In this document: positions 8,442-19,919 of the stretch, piece by piece | Layout of the letters: each line of letters opens with the position of its first letter | Position numbering within the stretch: the stretch's first letter is position 1 | Source: Ruficoccus sp. ZRK36 | GTDB lineage: Bacteria > Verrucomicrobiota > Verrucomicrobiia > Opitutales > Cerasicoccaceae | Assembly: GCF_019603315.1 (NCBI RefSeq) | Contig: NZ_CP080649.1 | Location: forward strand, 248,001-312,000 | Direction: 5' to 3' | Length of the DNA stretch: 64,000 bases | The notes under the pieces: generated by a model | The model's database searches: none | Told to the model about the DNA's origin: nothing | Seen by the model: the letters and a program-made list of their open reading frames with translations, nothing else | Program-made: the position numbers and the translations under genes

Positions 8442-9443
8442 TTAATACGTTTCTTCGGGCTCGGGGCGGGTACCGGCGATGGTGTCGATGCGCGCCATCA
8501 CCTCTGAGCTGAGCAGGTCGAGCTCTTGCACGGCCTTGATGTTTTCCTCCAGCTGGCTGACCTTGGAAGCCCCCATGATCGCGGTGCTCACGTGCGGGTT
8601 TTTCAGGCACCAGGCAAGGCACATCCGCGGGAGGGTCGTCCCGAGCTCATCGGCCAGCTTCGCCAGCTCGGCCACCACCATGCACTTGCTCTCAAACTCC
8701 GGCCCTTCGAAACGCGAGCGGAGCCACTCCATGCCCTTGACGGAGAGCCGGGTGTCGCCGGGGTCACCCTCCAGGTACTTGCCCGAGAGTAAGCCCGAAG
8801 CCAGCGGCGACCAGACCGTCGTCCCCAGACCGGGGCCATCATAGAGGGGACCATACTCGACCTCGACGCGCGCGCGATGAAAGAGGTTGTACTGCGGCTG
8901 CTCCATGACCGGAGCATAAAGATTGTACTCGCGGGCGGCTGCGTGGGCCAGCGCGATGTCGCGGGCGCTCCACTCGGAGGTGCCCCAGTAGAGGACCTTG
9001 CCCTGCCGGATGAGGTCCGTCATAGCGGCAACGGTTTCCGCAATCGGTGTTTCCGCATCCGGACGATGGCAAAAATACAGGTCGAGATAATCCACGCGCA
9101 GGCGCTTGAGCGCAGCATGGCAGGCCTCGGTCACGTGCTTGCGGGAGAGGCCGCGCGTCGTCGGCAGAGACTTACCCTTACCGCCACCCCAGAAGACTTT
9201 GCTGGAGACGCAGTAGCTTTCACGGTCAAAGCCGAGATCCTCCAGCACCTTGCCCATGACCCTCTCGGCTTCACCACCGGCGTAGGCCTCGGCATTATCG
9301 AAAAAGTTCACCCCACCCTCATAGGCAGTCTTGAGGAGATTCTTGGCGGTACCTTCATCGATCTGCTGCCCGAAGGTTACCCACGCCCCATATGACAAGG
9401 CGCTCAGTTTTAGTCCCGTCTTTCCTAGTCGCCGGTATTCCAT
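8442..9443 (-). CDS. Aldo/keto reductase, Kv-beta/YghZ-like
   Basis: From the ATG at 9443 the product (333 residues) starts MEYRRLGKTGLKLSALSYG, the usual start of the NADPH-dependent voltage-channel-beta-like AKR group. The catalytic set is visible: Asp and Tyr in NFFDNAEAYAGGEAE, Lys in VSSKVFWGG, His in YFCHRPD. The C-terminal GASKVSQLEENIKA is a cofactor-binding motif of the family. An in-frame ATG at 9482 would add MLASPVNAQETGG. Reading further upstream gives a hydrophobic stretch that looks like a signal peptide but has no ATG, GTG or TTG before a TAA, so an exported ancestor may have lost its start. The substrate is unknown. Confidence 0.88.
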   Translation of the reverse strand: MEYRRLGKTGLKLSALSYGAWVTFGQQIDEGTAKNLLKTAYEGGVNFFDNAEAYAGGEAERVMGKVLEDLGFDRESYCVSSKVFWGGGKGKSLPTTRGLSRKHVTEACHAALKRLRVDYLDLYFCHRPDAETPIAETVAAMTDLIRQGKVLYWGTSEWSARDIALAHAAAREYNLYAPVMEQPQYNLFHRARVEVEYGPLYDGPGLGTTVWSPLASGLLSGKYLEGDPGDTRLSVKGMEWLRSRFEGPEFESKCMVVAELAKLADELGTTLPRMCLAWCLKNPHVSTAIMGASKVSQLEENIKAVQELDLLSSEVMARIDTIAGTRPEPEETY

Positions 9444-9546
9444 GCCTCCAGTTTCTTGGGCATTTACCGGCGAGGCCAGCATGAAAAAAAGATAGACGGC
9501 TAGGATTAAATGATTTACCCAATTACGAGATTAAGGGATATCCCCT

Positions 9547-9984
9547 ATGCCCATAAATTTACAAATAGCGTGCTGGGAGCGAGACCGACTCCACATAGAA
9601 GCGATCCGATTCGCGGTCTATATGGTGGAAAAAGGCAATACCTCTGCGCTAGCCTCCGACCGGGAGGACAGCTGCTGCCAGCACGTGCTGGCTACCGATG
9701 ATGACGGGCGCCATGTGGCCACAGGTCGGCTCGAGTGCGACGGACGACTGAGCCGCATCGTGGTGCTGCCAGAGTTTCGCCAGCACAGACTCGGCGATGA
9801 TGTCCTGAGCTTCCTGATTGATCTGGCTCGGGAGCTTGGCCTCGAAACCGTTTACGCAGATGTAGACGAGCGCCACATCCCTTTTCTGTTGGAGATGGGC
9901 TTTGTCGAAAAGGCTCCTCCCACGCTACCACCGGGCGCACACCGCCGGCCTCAACGCTATATGGAGATGAACCTCGACACGTGA
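9547..9984 (+). CDS. GNAT-family N-acetyltransferase
   Basis: The 145-residue protein has the GNAT fold pattern. The central strand/helix SRIVVLPEFRQHRLGDDVLSFLIDLA holds the acetyl-CoA pyrophosphate loop (family Q/RxxGxG/A; here RQHRLGDD, slightly degenerate). A conserved strand LETVYADVD and the ending FLLEMGFVEKAPP follow. It would transfer an acetyl group from acetyl-CoA to an amine, but the substrate is unknown. AAGGGAT lies 6-12 nt before the ATG. It is divergent from the aldo/keto reductase and converges with the Dabb gene. Confidence 0.82.
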   Translation: MPINLQIACWERDRLHIEAIRFAVYMVEKGNTSALASDREDSCCQHVLATDDDGRHVATGRLECDGRLSRIVVLPEFRQHRLGDDVLSFLIDLARELGLETVYADVDERHIPFLLEMGFVEKAPPTLPPGAHRRPQRYMEMNLDT

Positions 9985-10048
9985 AGCTCAGATCCGGAGT
10001 CGTTGATTCAAACCAAGCTGATCGTGGTACCGTTGCGGCGAACGGTTC

Positions 10049-10348
10049 TCAGGCCTCGAAATCGTATACCAGCACGCGCTTCGCCACGCTGCCGACATAG
10101 GTCTTCAGAAAGTGCTGGTGCAGCGGATGGGTCTGGTAGGCGGCAGCCACTTCGGCGTTCTCGAAGTCCATAGAGATCGCCATGGAGAAGCTATCGTCCA
10201 CCGTAGCGCGAGGGCTGGGCACCGGAGCGCCAAAGCGAAAGTTCTGAACCCCCGGGATATCGGCCAGCGGCTTTGCACCCTCCAGAAGCTTCTTCCGGCT
10301 TTCCTCCACCGGCTTATCGGACCAGAAAACAACAACGTGCGTAATCAT
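10049..10348 (-). CDS. Stress-responsive alpha/beta barrel (Dabb) domain protein
   Basis: Starting at the ATG at 10348 the protein is 99 residues, MITHVVVFW...., the normal length and opening of Dabb proteins. Typical features are the first strand with the conserved His (THVVVFW), the helix EESRKKLLEGAKPL, the SMAISMDFENAEVAAAYQTHPLHQHF segment and a final strand. These small ferredoxin-like dimers include plant stress proteins and some monooxygenase-like enzymes, and the function of bacterial ones is often unknown. An in-frame upstream start at 10423 would add 25 low-complexity residues not seen in the family. A small inverted repeat (ACCGTT/AACGGT) lies just after the stop. Confidence 0.82.
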   Translation of the reverse strand: MITHVVVFWSDKPVEESRKKLLEGAKPLADIPGVQNFRFGAPVPSPRATVDDSFSMAISMDFENAEVAAAYQTHPLHQHFLKTYVGSVAKRVLVYDFEA

Positions 10349-10470
10349 GTCGGGCAGCAAAACCACTCCACCCCCTTCTGGCAAGGCCGGGCTTAGGAAC
10401 CGGCCATGAGGGCCGATAGGCAAAGAGCGATTTCATTTGAAGAATCACGCTCACTAGATATTCTAAAATA

Positions 10471-10956
10471 ATGAAAACTCTCTGGACCCGTCTTCTCGCT
10501 CTCGGACTTCTCACTTCCGGACTCTTTCTGGTCGGCTGCCAGCCGCCTCAAGTCCAGTACTACCCGCTGAACAACCCGGTCGGCTCAGGGACAGCCGATA
10601 CCGCAGCCGTCAGCAAGGCTCCGGTAGCCGCAGCCGATGTGGTCATCTACGTGGCCAAGCAGCCTTTGCAGCCTTATCATGAGCTGGGCATCCTCGCCTT
10701 TACCAGCGCATCAACTCAGCCCAACGAAGCCAACATCTATGAGATGTTCCGCCAAAAGGCCGCTGAAATCGGCGCCGACGCCGTCATCATCCTGCCCTCG
10801 CGTGAGCAGAACGAAAGCTTCTGGCAGAGCACGGGCTACCCGTACGACTGGTACTATGGCTACGGCTATGGCAATGTCGGCTACAGCTCCGGCTACTCGA
10901 CAGACTACACCACGTTCCGCGGCCTGGCGATCCAGCTGGAGAAACCCAATTCCTGA
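10471..10956 (+). CDS. Predicted outer- or inner-membrane lipoprotein, unknown function
   Basis: The 161-residue protein opens with MKTLWTRLLALGLLTSGLF and a lipobox LVGC near residue 23, so it should be lipidated. The mature part contains a compact alpha/beta stretch (VVIYVAKQPLQPYHELGILAF ... FRQKAAEIGADAVIILPS) that resembles small lipoprotein domains in which GADA and a hydrophobic strand recur. The end is rich in Tyr and Gly (DWYYGYGYGNVGYSSGY). I know no function. It lies upstream of dsbD on the same strand with a 141-nt gap. Confidence 0.75.
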   Translation: MKTLWTRLLALGLLTSGLFLVGCQPPQVQYYPLNNPVGSGTADTAAVSKAPVAAADVVIYVAKQPLQPYHELGILAFTSASTQPNEANIYEMFRQKAAEIGADAVIILPSREQNESFWQSTGYPYDWYYGYGYGNVGYSSGYSTDYTTFRGLAIQLEKPNS

Positions 10957-11097
10957 GCTTTTGCCCAGCCTGTGAGCACCACCGACTCCTTGCACTAGGC
11001 GGCAGACATAGCCCCGTCTATCGGCTTGCGCGTACCGCAAACGGCCAAAAACACGGAACAAGTGCAAGGCAGGGGCGTCTGAGCCGACACACGAATC

Positions 11098-13185
11098 ATG
11101 CGTAGCGCGTACACACTCCTTATCTGCAGTTTGCTCTGGGTAGCACTGACGGGCTTCACCCGTCCCACGGTACCACAGCATACCCAGATCGAGCTGGTCA
11201 GTGCGGCAGAGAACCTGACGCCCGGCTCTACGACCTGGCTGGCGCTCAAGATGAAGGTCGATGCAGGCTGGCACATCTATTGGGTCAATCCCGGTGAATT
11301 CGGAGAGCGGGTAAAGATCGGCTGGAGCAACCTGCCACCGGGGATCACGATTGGAGACCTGCGCTGGCCTGCCCCCCACCTGTATGAGCAGAGCGGCATC
11401 ATCAACTACGTGTTCACGGGGGAGACCTTTCTGCTCTTCCCGGTCACGGTGGGCAAAGATTTCCAGTCGGATACTGTCACGCTTCAGGGGCATGTCACCT
11501 GGCTCGAATGCGATGAAAAGGAATGTGTCCCCGGCAAGGGCAACATCTCCCTCACCCTCCCGGTAAAGCCGGGAGCATCGACGCCCTCTAAATGGGCCGC
11601 CACGCTGGAAAAAGCCCAGACCCATTGGCCGCAGGACCTTTCCCAGAACTGGGAGGTAGACGCCCACGCCACTGATAACGGATTTATCCTGACCCTGATT
11701 CCGCAGGAAAACGCGACTGCCGACCCCGGCGAGGTTTACTTCTTTTCGCGTGAGCCGGTCATCGCACCGGCCGAGCCCCAGGTCTTTGAGAAAAATCCCG
11801 GCGGCACCTACACACTGAGCCTGGTTCGCTCCGAGTATGCTCCCGACAAGGTTGACCGACTGGCCGGTGTCCTCGATGCCAAAAACGGTTGGCTGAGCGA
11901 GGGAGGCCCCACGGCGATGGCAGTCAACACCTCCGTGGATCAGGATGCTCCCATCGCGGCGACGATTCCGACCTCGCCCTCCAGCACGATGCCCTTTGCC
12001 ACGTTGCTGGGCTTCGCCTTTCTGGGCGGCCTGATCCTGAACCTCATGCCCTGCGTCTTCCCGGTGCTGGGCCTGAAGATCATGAGCTTCGTCAAGCAGG
12101 GGGGCGAAAGCCGCGGGCGCATCTTCGCACACGGCGTCCTCTACACCGCCGGCGTGATGCTCAGCTTCTGGGTACTGGCCGCTGTGCTGCTCTCCTTGCG
12201 AGCCGGTGGCGAACAGCTCGGCTGGGGCTTCCAGCTACAGTCCACCGGCTTCGTGCTGGCCATGACCGTCGTGTTGCTGGCCTTTGGGCTGAATATGAGC
12301 GGCGTCTTCGAGGTGGGTATGTCCGCTGTCGGTGTGGGCAGTAACCTCACTGCCAAGCCCGGCCTGACCGGTTCGTTTTTCTCCGGCGTGCTGGCCACGC
12401 TGGTCGCCACGCCCTGCGCGGCTCCGTTTCTGGCACCGGCACTGGGGGCCGCCCTTGCCCTGCCGACCACCGAGTCCGTCCTGCTCTTTACGGCCATCGG
12501 CTTCGGCCTGAGCTCCCCGTACCTGCTATTCAGCCTGGTGCCGCAACTGGCCAAGATGCTGCCCCGCCCCGGCGCGTGGATGGACAGTTTCAAGAAGTGG
12601 CTTTCGTTCCTGCTCTATGCCACCGTCGCCTATCTGGTGTGGATTCTGGCCGGGCTGGTCGACTCGGAGCGCTTCCTCAACCTGCTGATCTCGCTGGTCG
12701 GCGTAGCGCTCGCCTGCTGGCTTTACGGCCACTACGGCGCTTTCGGGCGTAAGCTTCGCGGGCTGGGTATCGCCGGTGCTGCAATTGTCCTGGCAGGCTC
12801 ACTGGCGGTCGGCTACTACAATCCGCCGAAGACACTCGAATGGCAGAAATGGTCGCCCGAGCTGGTTGAGAAACTTCGCAAGGAAAAGCGGATCATCTAC
12901 GTGGACTTCACCGCCCGCTGGTGCACGACCTGCCAACTGAACAAGCGCGTGGTCTTCGGGTCGGACGAAGTGCTCGACACGATGAAGGACGATAACGTCG
13001 CCCTGCTCAAGGCCGACTGGACCTCTCAGGACCCCACGATCACCAACGCACTCTCGTCCTTTGGCAAATCCGCCGTCCCCTTCAACATCATTTACTCGCC
13101 GCATCTGGAGAAGCCCATTGAGCTACCCTCGCTGCTCACTCCGGACATCGTCCTGAAGGCGCTGGATAAGGCCGCCGCCCAGTAA
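11098..13185 (+). CDS. dsbD: Thiol:disulfide interchange protein DsbD-like
   Basis: The 695-residue protein has all three DsbD modules. A signal peptide precedes a periplasmic immunoglobulin-like alpha domain with paired cysteines (WLECDEKECVPG). An eight-helix membrane domain follows with the redox cysteines in MPCVFPVLGLKIMSF and ATPCAAPFLAPALG. The C-terminal thioredoxin-like domain carries WCTTC near residue 605. The protein moves electrons from cytoplasmic thioredoxin to the periplasm, reducing DsbC-type isomerases and apocytochrome c thiols. The latter fits the several c-type cytochromes encoded at 33-45 kb. Size is somewhat larger than E. coli DsbD because of the alpha-domain insertion. 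Confidence 0.9.
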   Translation: MRSAYTLLICSLLWVALTGFTRPTVPQHTQIELVSAAENLTPGSTTWLALKMKVDAGWHIYWVNPGEFGERVKIGWSNLPPGITIGDLRWPAPHLYEQSGIINYVFTGETFLLFPVTVGKDFQSDTVTLQGHVTWLECDEKECVPGKGNISLTLPVKPGASTPSKWAATLEKAQTHWPQDLSQNWEVDAHATDNGFILTLIPQENATADPGEVYFFSREPVIAPAEPQVFEKNPGGTYTLSLVRSEYAPDKVDRLAGVLDAKNGWLSEGGPTAMAVNTSVDQDAPIAATIPTSPSSTMPFATLLGFAFLGGLILNLMPCVFPVLGLKIMSFVKQGGESRGRIFAHGVLYTAGVMLSFWVLAAVLLSLRAGGEQLGWGFQLQSTGFVLAMTVVLLAFGLNMSGVFEVGMSAVGVGSNLTAKPGLTGSFFSGVLATLVATPCAAPFLAPALGAALALPTTESVLLFTAIGFGLSSPYLLFSLVPQLAKMLPRPGAWMDSFKKWLSFLLYATVAYLVWILAGLVDSERFLNLLISLVGVALACWLYGHYGAFGRKLRGLGIAGAAIVLAGSLAVGYYNPPKTLEWQKWSPELVEKLRKEKRIIYVDFTARWCTTCQLNKRVVFGSDEVLDTMKDDNVALLKADWTSQDPTITNALSSFGKSAVPFNIIYSPHLEKPIELPSLLTPDIVLKALDKAAAQ

Positions 13186-13270
13186 AGTGTGAGTCGCATT
13201 CGCCAGCGTTGGCATGTCCTACCCTGCGCTGTAACAACGATTTAACAGGGCCACGTCATTTCATGATGGC

Positions 13271-15436
<2,166 letters not shown>

Positions 15437-15545
15437 GGCACTCAAGTCATCGGGGTATAATAACACACAGGGTGTTGACCCCACCACAAACTCCCCTAAC
15501 GTAGAGGTCCTCATCCCGCGTTAGAACTGATCCATTCTCTCATCT

Positions 15546-16637
15546 ATGAAGACTCCGTTCACCCCTCTGCGCTCGCTCCTGCTCGGAGCAGCCGCCCTTC
15601 TCGCTGGGCTCTCCACCGCCCAAGCCTGCACCAGCCTGCTGGTTAAAACCTCTGACGACGATTACGTCTATGGCCGCACGATGGAGTTTGGTTTTGAGCT
15701 GGAGTCCAAGGTCGTCGTCGTGCCACGCGGTCTCAACTTCACCGGCACCGGTGCCAAGAAAGGGCAGGACGGCCTCAAGTGGACCGGCAAGTACGGCTTT
15801 ACCGGCATGAACGCCGCCAACCAACCGCTGGTCTGTGATGGCCTGAACGAAAAGGGTCTCGCCGCGGGTATCCTGTACTTCCCCGGCTACGCCGAGTACA
15901 CCAAGCCCGCCGATGCCGACCCGGCCAAGAGCATCGCCCCGTGGGAATTCCTCACCTGGTGCCTGAGCAGCTTTGCCACGGTCGACGAGGTCAAGGCAGC
16001 AATCAATGAGGTCCAAGTCATCGGGGTCAAGTTCCCGGCATTCGGCTTTGTAGCACCTTTCCACTACACCCTGCACGACGCCAACGGAAAATCCATCGTG
16101 ATCGAGCCCATTGGCGGCACCCTGAAGGTCTATGACAACCCCTACGGCGTACTGACGAACTCACCCACCTTTGACTGGCACCTGACCAACCTGCGCAACT
16201 ACACCAAGCTCTCGGACGAGAACGCGCCGCCTCTCAAGATTAACGGCAACGAGATCAATTCCTTTGGCGAGGGCTCCGGCTGGCTCGGCCTGCCCGGTGA
16301 CCCCACCCCGCCCTCACGTTTTATCAGAGCGATGGCCTTTAGCATGTCGCCCGTCCCCGTGTCCAATGGCCCCGAGAGCGTACGGCTGGTCGAGCACATC
16401 ATGAACAACTTTGACCTGCCCCGCGGCATCATCCGCGACAGCAAAAGCGACGTCGCCGACTACACACAGTGGACCGTCATCGCCGACATCGCCAACCGGG
16501 TCTACTACGTCAAGACGTACAACAACCAGCAGCTCCAGGCGATTGATCTGAACAGCTTCGACCTCGACGCCAAGTCACCGATCGTTGCCGCCATCGCTGA
16601 TGAGCTGAAGGCTCCTGCCCTGACTTTCTCCAAGTAA
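15546..16637 (+). CDS. Linear amide C-N hydrolase, choloylglycine hydrolase / penicillin V acylase family
   Basis: This Ntn-hydrolase has a signal peptide (MKTPFTPLRSLLLGAAALLAG) whose cleavage after AQA exposes Cys28 as the catalytic N-terminal nucleophile (CTSLLVKTSDDDYVYGRTMEFG). The RTMEFG arginine and the later NEKGLAAGILYFPGYAEY, LTNSPTFDWHL and VYYVKTYNN follow the conserved pattern of bile-salt hydrolases and penicillin V acylases. Length is normal at 363 residues. In a probably aquatic bacterium the natural substrate could be N-acyl homoserine lactones or N-acyl amino acids rather than bile salts, which is inference. A TATAAT-like sequence near 15454 and a TTGACC near 15474 lie upstream, but no well-spaced promoter pair is certain. 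A terminator follows. Confidence 0.87.
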   Translation: MKTPFTPLRSLLLGAAALLAGLSTAQACTSLLVKTSDDDYVYGRTMEFGFELESKVVVVPRGLNFTGTGAKKGQDGLKWTGKYGFTGMNAANQPLVCDGLNEKGLAAGILYFPGYAEYTKPADADPAKSIAPWEFLTWCLSSFATVDEVKAAINEVQVIGVKFPAFGFVAPFHYTLHDANGKSIVIEPIGGTLKVYDNPYGVLTNSPTFDWHLTNLRNYTKLSDENAPPLKINGNEINSFGEGSGWLGLPGDPTPPSRFIRAMAFSMSPVPVSNGPESVRLVEHIMNNFDLPRGIIRDSKSDVADYTQWTVIADIANRVYYVKTYNNQQLQAIDLNSFDLDAKSPIVAAIADELKAPALTFSK

Positions 16638-16670
16638 GGACCGAGCGCTTACATCATTCTTTTCCCAATC

Positions 16671-16701
16671 AAAAGCCGCCCCTTAACCGGGCGGCTTTTT
16701 T
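16671..16701 (+). terminator. Rho-independent terminator after Ntn-hydrolase gene
   Basis: AGCCGCCC (16674-16681) pairs with GGGCGGCT (16689-16696) around a 7-nt loop, followed by a T-run. The A-run upstream makes the stem extend further and could serve both directions. Confidence 0.9.
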
Positions 16702-16958
16702 GTGCTCCAGGCAGAAGCACATGGGCCACAGAACCATACGGCCTGTCCATCATTCACCTACTCAGCATAGGCCATCCGCTGATGCAAAGGAGAGGACAGG
16801 TGTTTCGCTGGCGTAAACAAACACGCCCAGATTCTCTTTATTGATAAACAAATGCAGACATTTCGTAAGTTTCGGAGCATGCCTAATCTGGACACTCCCG
16901 TCGGCTGTACTTACTGTTTTAGGCTTCAGTACGTGGTTCACCTATAACAAACACTGCC
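16702..16958. other. Intergenic region upstream of FAD/Fe-S dehydrogenase
   Basis: With the terminator before it, the gap between genes is 321 bases. It is AT-richer than average, includes TTTATTGATAAACAAATG around 16838-16855, and should contain the promoter of the dehydrogenase. I could not fix a -35/-10 pair, and no ORF is supported. Confidence 0.4.
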
Positions 16959-19919
16959 ATGCCCCCTGCCTTGCCAGCAACTTTGCCCGCCCTCGAACAG
17001 CTTAAAAAACAGCTCACCGGCACCCTCAGCACCGGCCCCGTCCTGCGCAAGCTTTACGCCACCGATGCCTCCGAGTACCAGGAGTATCCGCAGGCGGTCG
17101 CCTTCCCCGAGAACGAGGCGGACATCGCGACGCTGATCCGCTTCGCCGCCCGGCATAAGATCGGGCTCATCCCGCGTACAGCAGGCACCTCGCTGGCCGG
17201 GCAGGTCGTCGGTGGCGGCATCGTGGTGGATGTCGGCAAAAACCTGAACCAGATCATCGCCTTCGACGAAAAGAAAGGCCACGTGCGCGTGCAGCCGGGT
17301 GTCGTCCGCAACGAGCTCAACCAGTACCTGCAACCGCACGGCTACCTCTTTGGGCCGGAGACCTCGACCGCCAACCGCGCCATGATCGGCGGCATGGTCG
17401 GGAACAACTCCTGCGGCTCAAACTCCGTCGTCTACGGTTCAGCCCGAGACCACCTGATCTCGTGCCGGGGCTTTCTCTCCGATGGCTCGGAGGTGACATT
17501 CAAAGCCTTGAGCACGGACGAATTCTACGAAAAGTGCGCCGGGCCCAAAGACTCGCTGGAGGCCCAGATTTACCGCGCCTGCCGTGACCTGTTGGGCAAT
17601 CCCTCCAACCGCGAACTCATCACCCAGAACTTTCCCAAGTCCAGCATCCCGCGCCGCAACACCGGCTATGCGCTCGACCAGTTAATGGACGCAAACGTCT
17701 TCGACCCGGACTCGGAGAAGCCCTTCAACCTGTGCCAGCTCATCGCCGGCTCCGAGGGCACGCTGTTCTTCGGGGTAGAGTTCGAGATCAGCCTGAACCC
17801 GCTGCCACCCAAGCACAGCGCGCTGCTTTGCGCCCACTTTATCGACGTGGATCAGTCGCTCCACGCCGTCCTGCACGCGCTCCCGCACCAGCCCTTCGCC
17901 GTCGAGCTGCTCGACCGCCATATTTTGGAGGCCACCAAACGCAACCGCGAGCAGGCCAAGAACCGCTTTTTCGTCGAGGGCGACCCCGGCGCGATCCTCG
18001 TCATTGACATCCGCTCAGACGACGAGACCGAGGTGGACAACCACCTGACGCAGATCATCGCCGAACTCCAGCAGGCCGGGCTCGGCTACCACTACCCGGT
18101 CCTCAAGGGCCCCGACCAGGCCCGCATCTGGGAGCTGCGACGCGCCGGTCAGGGGCTGATGAGCAATGTGCCCGGTGACGCCAAGCCCCGCGAGATCGTC
18201 GAGGACACGGCGGTGGATGTACACGACCTGCCCGCCTACATCGGCGAGTTTGACGCGCTCATGCGCGACAAGTACAAGATCGAGTGCGTCTACTACGCGC
18301 ACGCCGGCTCCGGCGAGCTGCACACCCGCCCGATGTTTAACCTGAAAACACCCGAAGGCCTAAAAACCTTCCGGGGCGTGGCCGAGGACATCGCCGCTCT
18401 TGTCAAAAAGTACAACGGCTCCCTCAGTGGCGAGCACGGGGACGGACGCCTGCGCGGCGAGTTCATCCCCTTTATGGTCGGCGAAGAGTGCTTCTCGATG
18501 ATGCGGCGGATTAAGGAGACCTTTGACCCGCAGGGCATCTTTAACCCCGGCAAGATCATCGACACGCCGCCGATGGACACCAGCCTGCGCGTCTCCCCGG
18601 ACACCCCAAACCCGCAGTACGACACGATCTTTGACTTCTCCGATACGCTCGGCGTGCTCCGCGCCGCCGAGCAGTGCAACGGCTCCGGCGACTGCCGCAA
18701 GGGCCACCTGGCCGGCGGCACCATGTGCCCCAGCTACATGGCCACGCGCGAGGAAAAGCACACCACCCGCGCCCGTGCGAACATCTTGCGCCACACCCTC
18801 ACCCACCCCCGTGACGCGCTCAAGCCCTTCGACTCCGACGAGGTCAAAGAGGTCATGGACCTGTGCCTGTCCTGCAAGGGCTGTAAGTCCGAGTGTCCCT
18901 CCAACGTGGACATCGCCAAGCTCAAGGCCGAGTTCCTCCAGCACTACTACGATGAGCACGGCACCCCGCTGCGCTCTCGCATGATCGCGAACTTCACACT
19001 GTTCAACAAGCTGGTAGACGTCGCCCCCTGGGGGTGGAACCTGCTATTTGGGACCACCCCGATCCGCCGCGTACTCAACCGCATCAACGGCTTTCACCCG
19101 GACCGCACGATCCCGATGCGGCACAGCACGACCGTCACCCGCTGGCACAAAAAGCAGCCCGCGCCCGCGCCGGCCAAGCGTAAGGTGTACCTGTTCTGCG
19201 ACGAGTTTACCGAGTACAACGACGTACCCGTCGGCCAGAAAGCGATCAAGCTCCTGCAACGTCTCGGCTACGAGGTAATCATCCCCAAGCATGGCGAGAG
19301 CGCCCGAACCTGGCTCTCCAAGGGGCTCATCCGCAAGGCCGCCACGATCGCCGAGGAAAACGTCAAGCTGCTCGCCCCGCTCGTGACTGGGGAAACCCCA
19401 CTCATCGGCATTGAGCCCTCGGCCATCCTCGGATTTCGCGACGAGTACCCGGATCTCGTCCCTGACGAGATGAAGCCCACCGCCCGCGCCCTTTCGAAGA
19501 ATTGCCTGCTTTTCTCGGAGTTTATCCAGCGTGAGATCGAGGCCGGACGCATCACCGCAGACGCCTTTACCGACGAGCCAAAGACGATCCACCTGCACGG
19601 CCACTGCTTCCAGAAATCCCTAGCCTCGGTGGAGCCGACGGTGAAAGCGTTGTCATTGCCCAGCAACTACACCGTCGAGGTCATTCCCTCCGGCTGCTGC
19701 GGCATGGCCGGGTCCTTCGGCTACGAGAAGGAGCACTACGAGGTCTCGATGAAGGTCGGTGAGCTCGTACTTTTCCCTGCCGTGCGCGCTGCCGCCGAGA
19801 CGGACCTCGTGGCCGCTCCCGGCACCTCCTGCCGCCACCAGATCCACGACGGCACCGGCCGCACCGCCCAGCACCCGGCCGAGATTTTGTTCGACGCCCT
19901 CCGGCTGGAGCAGCAATAA
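16959..19919 (+). CDS. FAD-binding and 4Fe-4S dehydrogenase (GlcD-GlcF fusion; D-lactate/2-hydroxyacid dehydrogenase type)
   Basis: The 986 residues fuse a flavin half and an iron-sulfur half. The N-terminal part has the PCMH-type FAD site (PRTAGTSLAGQVVGGGIVVD, GGMVGNNSCGSNSV) and a GlcD/lactate dehydrogenase C-terminal domain ending in SGEHGDGRLRGEF. The second half has two ferredoxin-like clusters (CNGSGDC...GTMCPSY near 570-590, CLSCKGCKSECPSN near 640) and two CCG-type segments (HGHCFQKS, PSGCCGMAGSFGYE). Such enzymes oxidise D-lactate, glycolate or D-2-hydroxyglutarate and pass electrons to quinone. The stop codon TAA at 19917-19919 appears to have been created by insertion of a repeat element. 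Without it the frame would run 34 more codons to 20158. Confidence 0.9.
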   Translation: MPPALPATLPALEQLKKQLTGTLSTGPVLRKLYATDASEYQEYPQAVAFPENEADIATLIRFAARHKIGLIPRTAGTSLAGQVVGGGIVVDVGKNLNQIIAFDEKKGHVRVQPGVVRNELNQYLQPHGYLFGPETSTANRAMIGGMVGNNSCGSNSVVYGSARDHLISCRGFLSDGSEVTFKALSTDEFYEKCAGPKDSLEAQIYRACRDLLGNPSNRELITQNFPKSSIPRRNTGYALDQLMDANVFDPDSEKPFNLCQLIAGSEGTLFFGVEFEISLNPLPPKHSALLCAHFIDVDQSLHAVLHALPHQPFAVELLDRHILEATKRNREQAKNRFFVEGDPGAILVIDIRSDDETEVDNHLTQIIAELQQAGLGYHYPVLKGPDQARIWELRRAGQGLMSNVPGDAKPREIVEDTAVDVHDLPAYIGEFDALMRDKYKIECVYYAHAGSGELHTRPMFNLKTPEGLKTFRGVAEDIAALVKKYNGSLSGEHGDGRLRGEFIPFMVGEECFSMMRRIKETFDPQGIFNPGKIIDTPPMDTSLRVSPDTPNPQYDTIFDFSDTLGVLRAAEQCNGSGDCRKGHLAGGTMCPSYMATREEKHTTRARANILRHTLTHPRDALKPFDSDEVKEVMDLCLSCKGCKSECPSNVDIAKLKAEFLQHYYDEHGTPLRSRMIANFTLFNKLVDVAPWGWNLLFGTTPIRRVLNRINGFHPDRTIPMRHSTTVTRWHKKQPAPAPAKRKVYLFCDEFTEYNDVPVGQKAIKLLQRLGYEVIIPKHGESARTWLSKGLIRKAATIAEENVKLLAPLVTGETPLIGIEPSAILGFRDEYPDLVPDEMKPTARALSKNCLLFSEFIQREIEAGRITADAFTDEPKTIHLHGHCFQKSLASVEPTVKALSLPSNYTVEVIPSGCCGMAGSFGYEKEHYEVSMKVGELVLFPAVRAAAETDLVAAPGTSCRHQIHDGTGRTAQHPAEILFDALRLEQQ
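19900..19917 (+). repeat. 18-bp direct repeat, left copy (target-site duplication candidate)
   Basis: TCCGGCTGGAGCAGCAAT, the last coding bases of the dehydrogenase plus the first base of its stop, is repeated exactly at 20037-20054. The two copies tightly flank repeat copy 3. Confidence 0.9.

Noticed and set aside
10005-10060. Possible tRNA arm near GATTCAAACC
   Set aside because: No acceptor or anticodon stems could be formed around it.
15449-15545. TATAAT near 15454 and TTGACC near 15474 as a promoter for the Ntn-hydrolase
   Set aside because: The two elements are in the wrong order and neither has a well-spaced partner, so no promoter is annotated.
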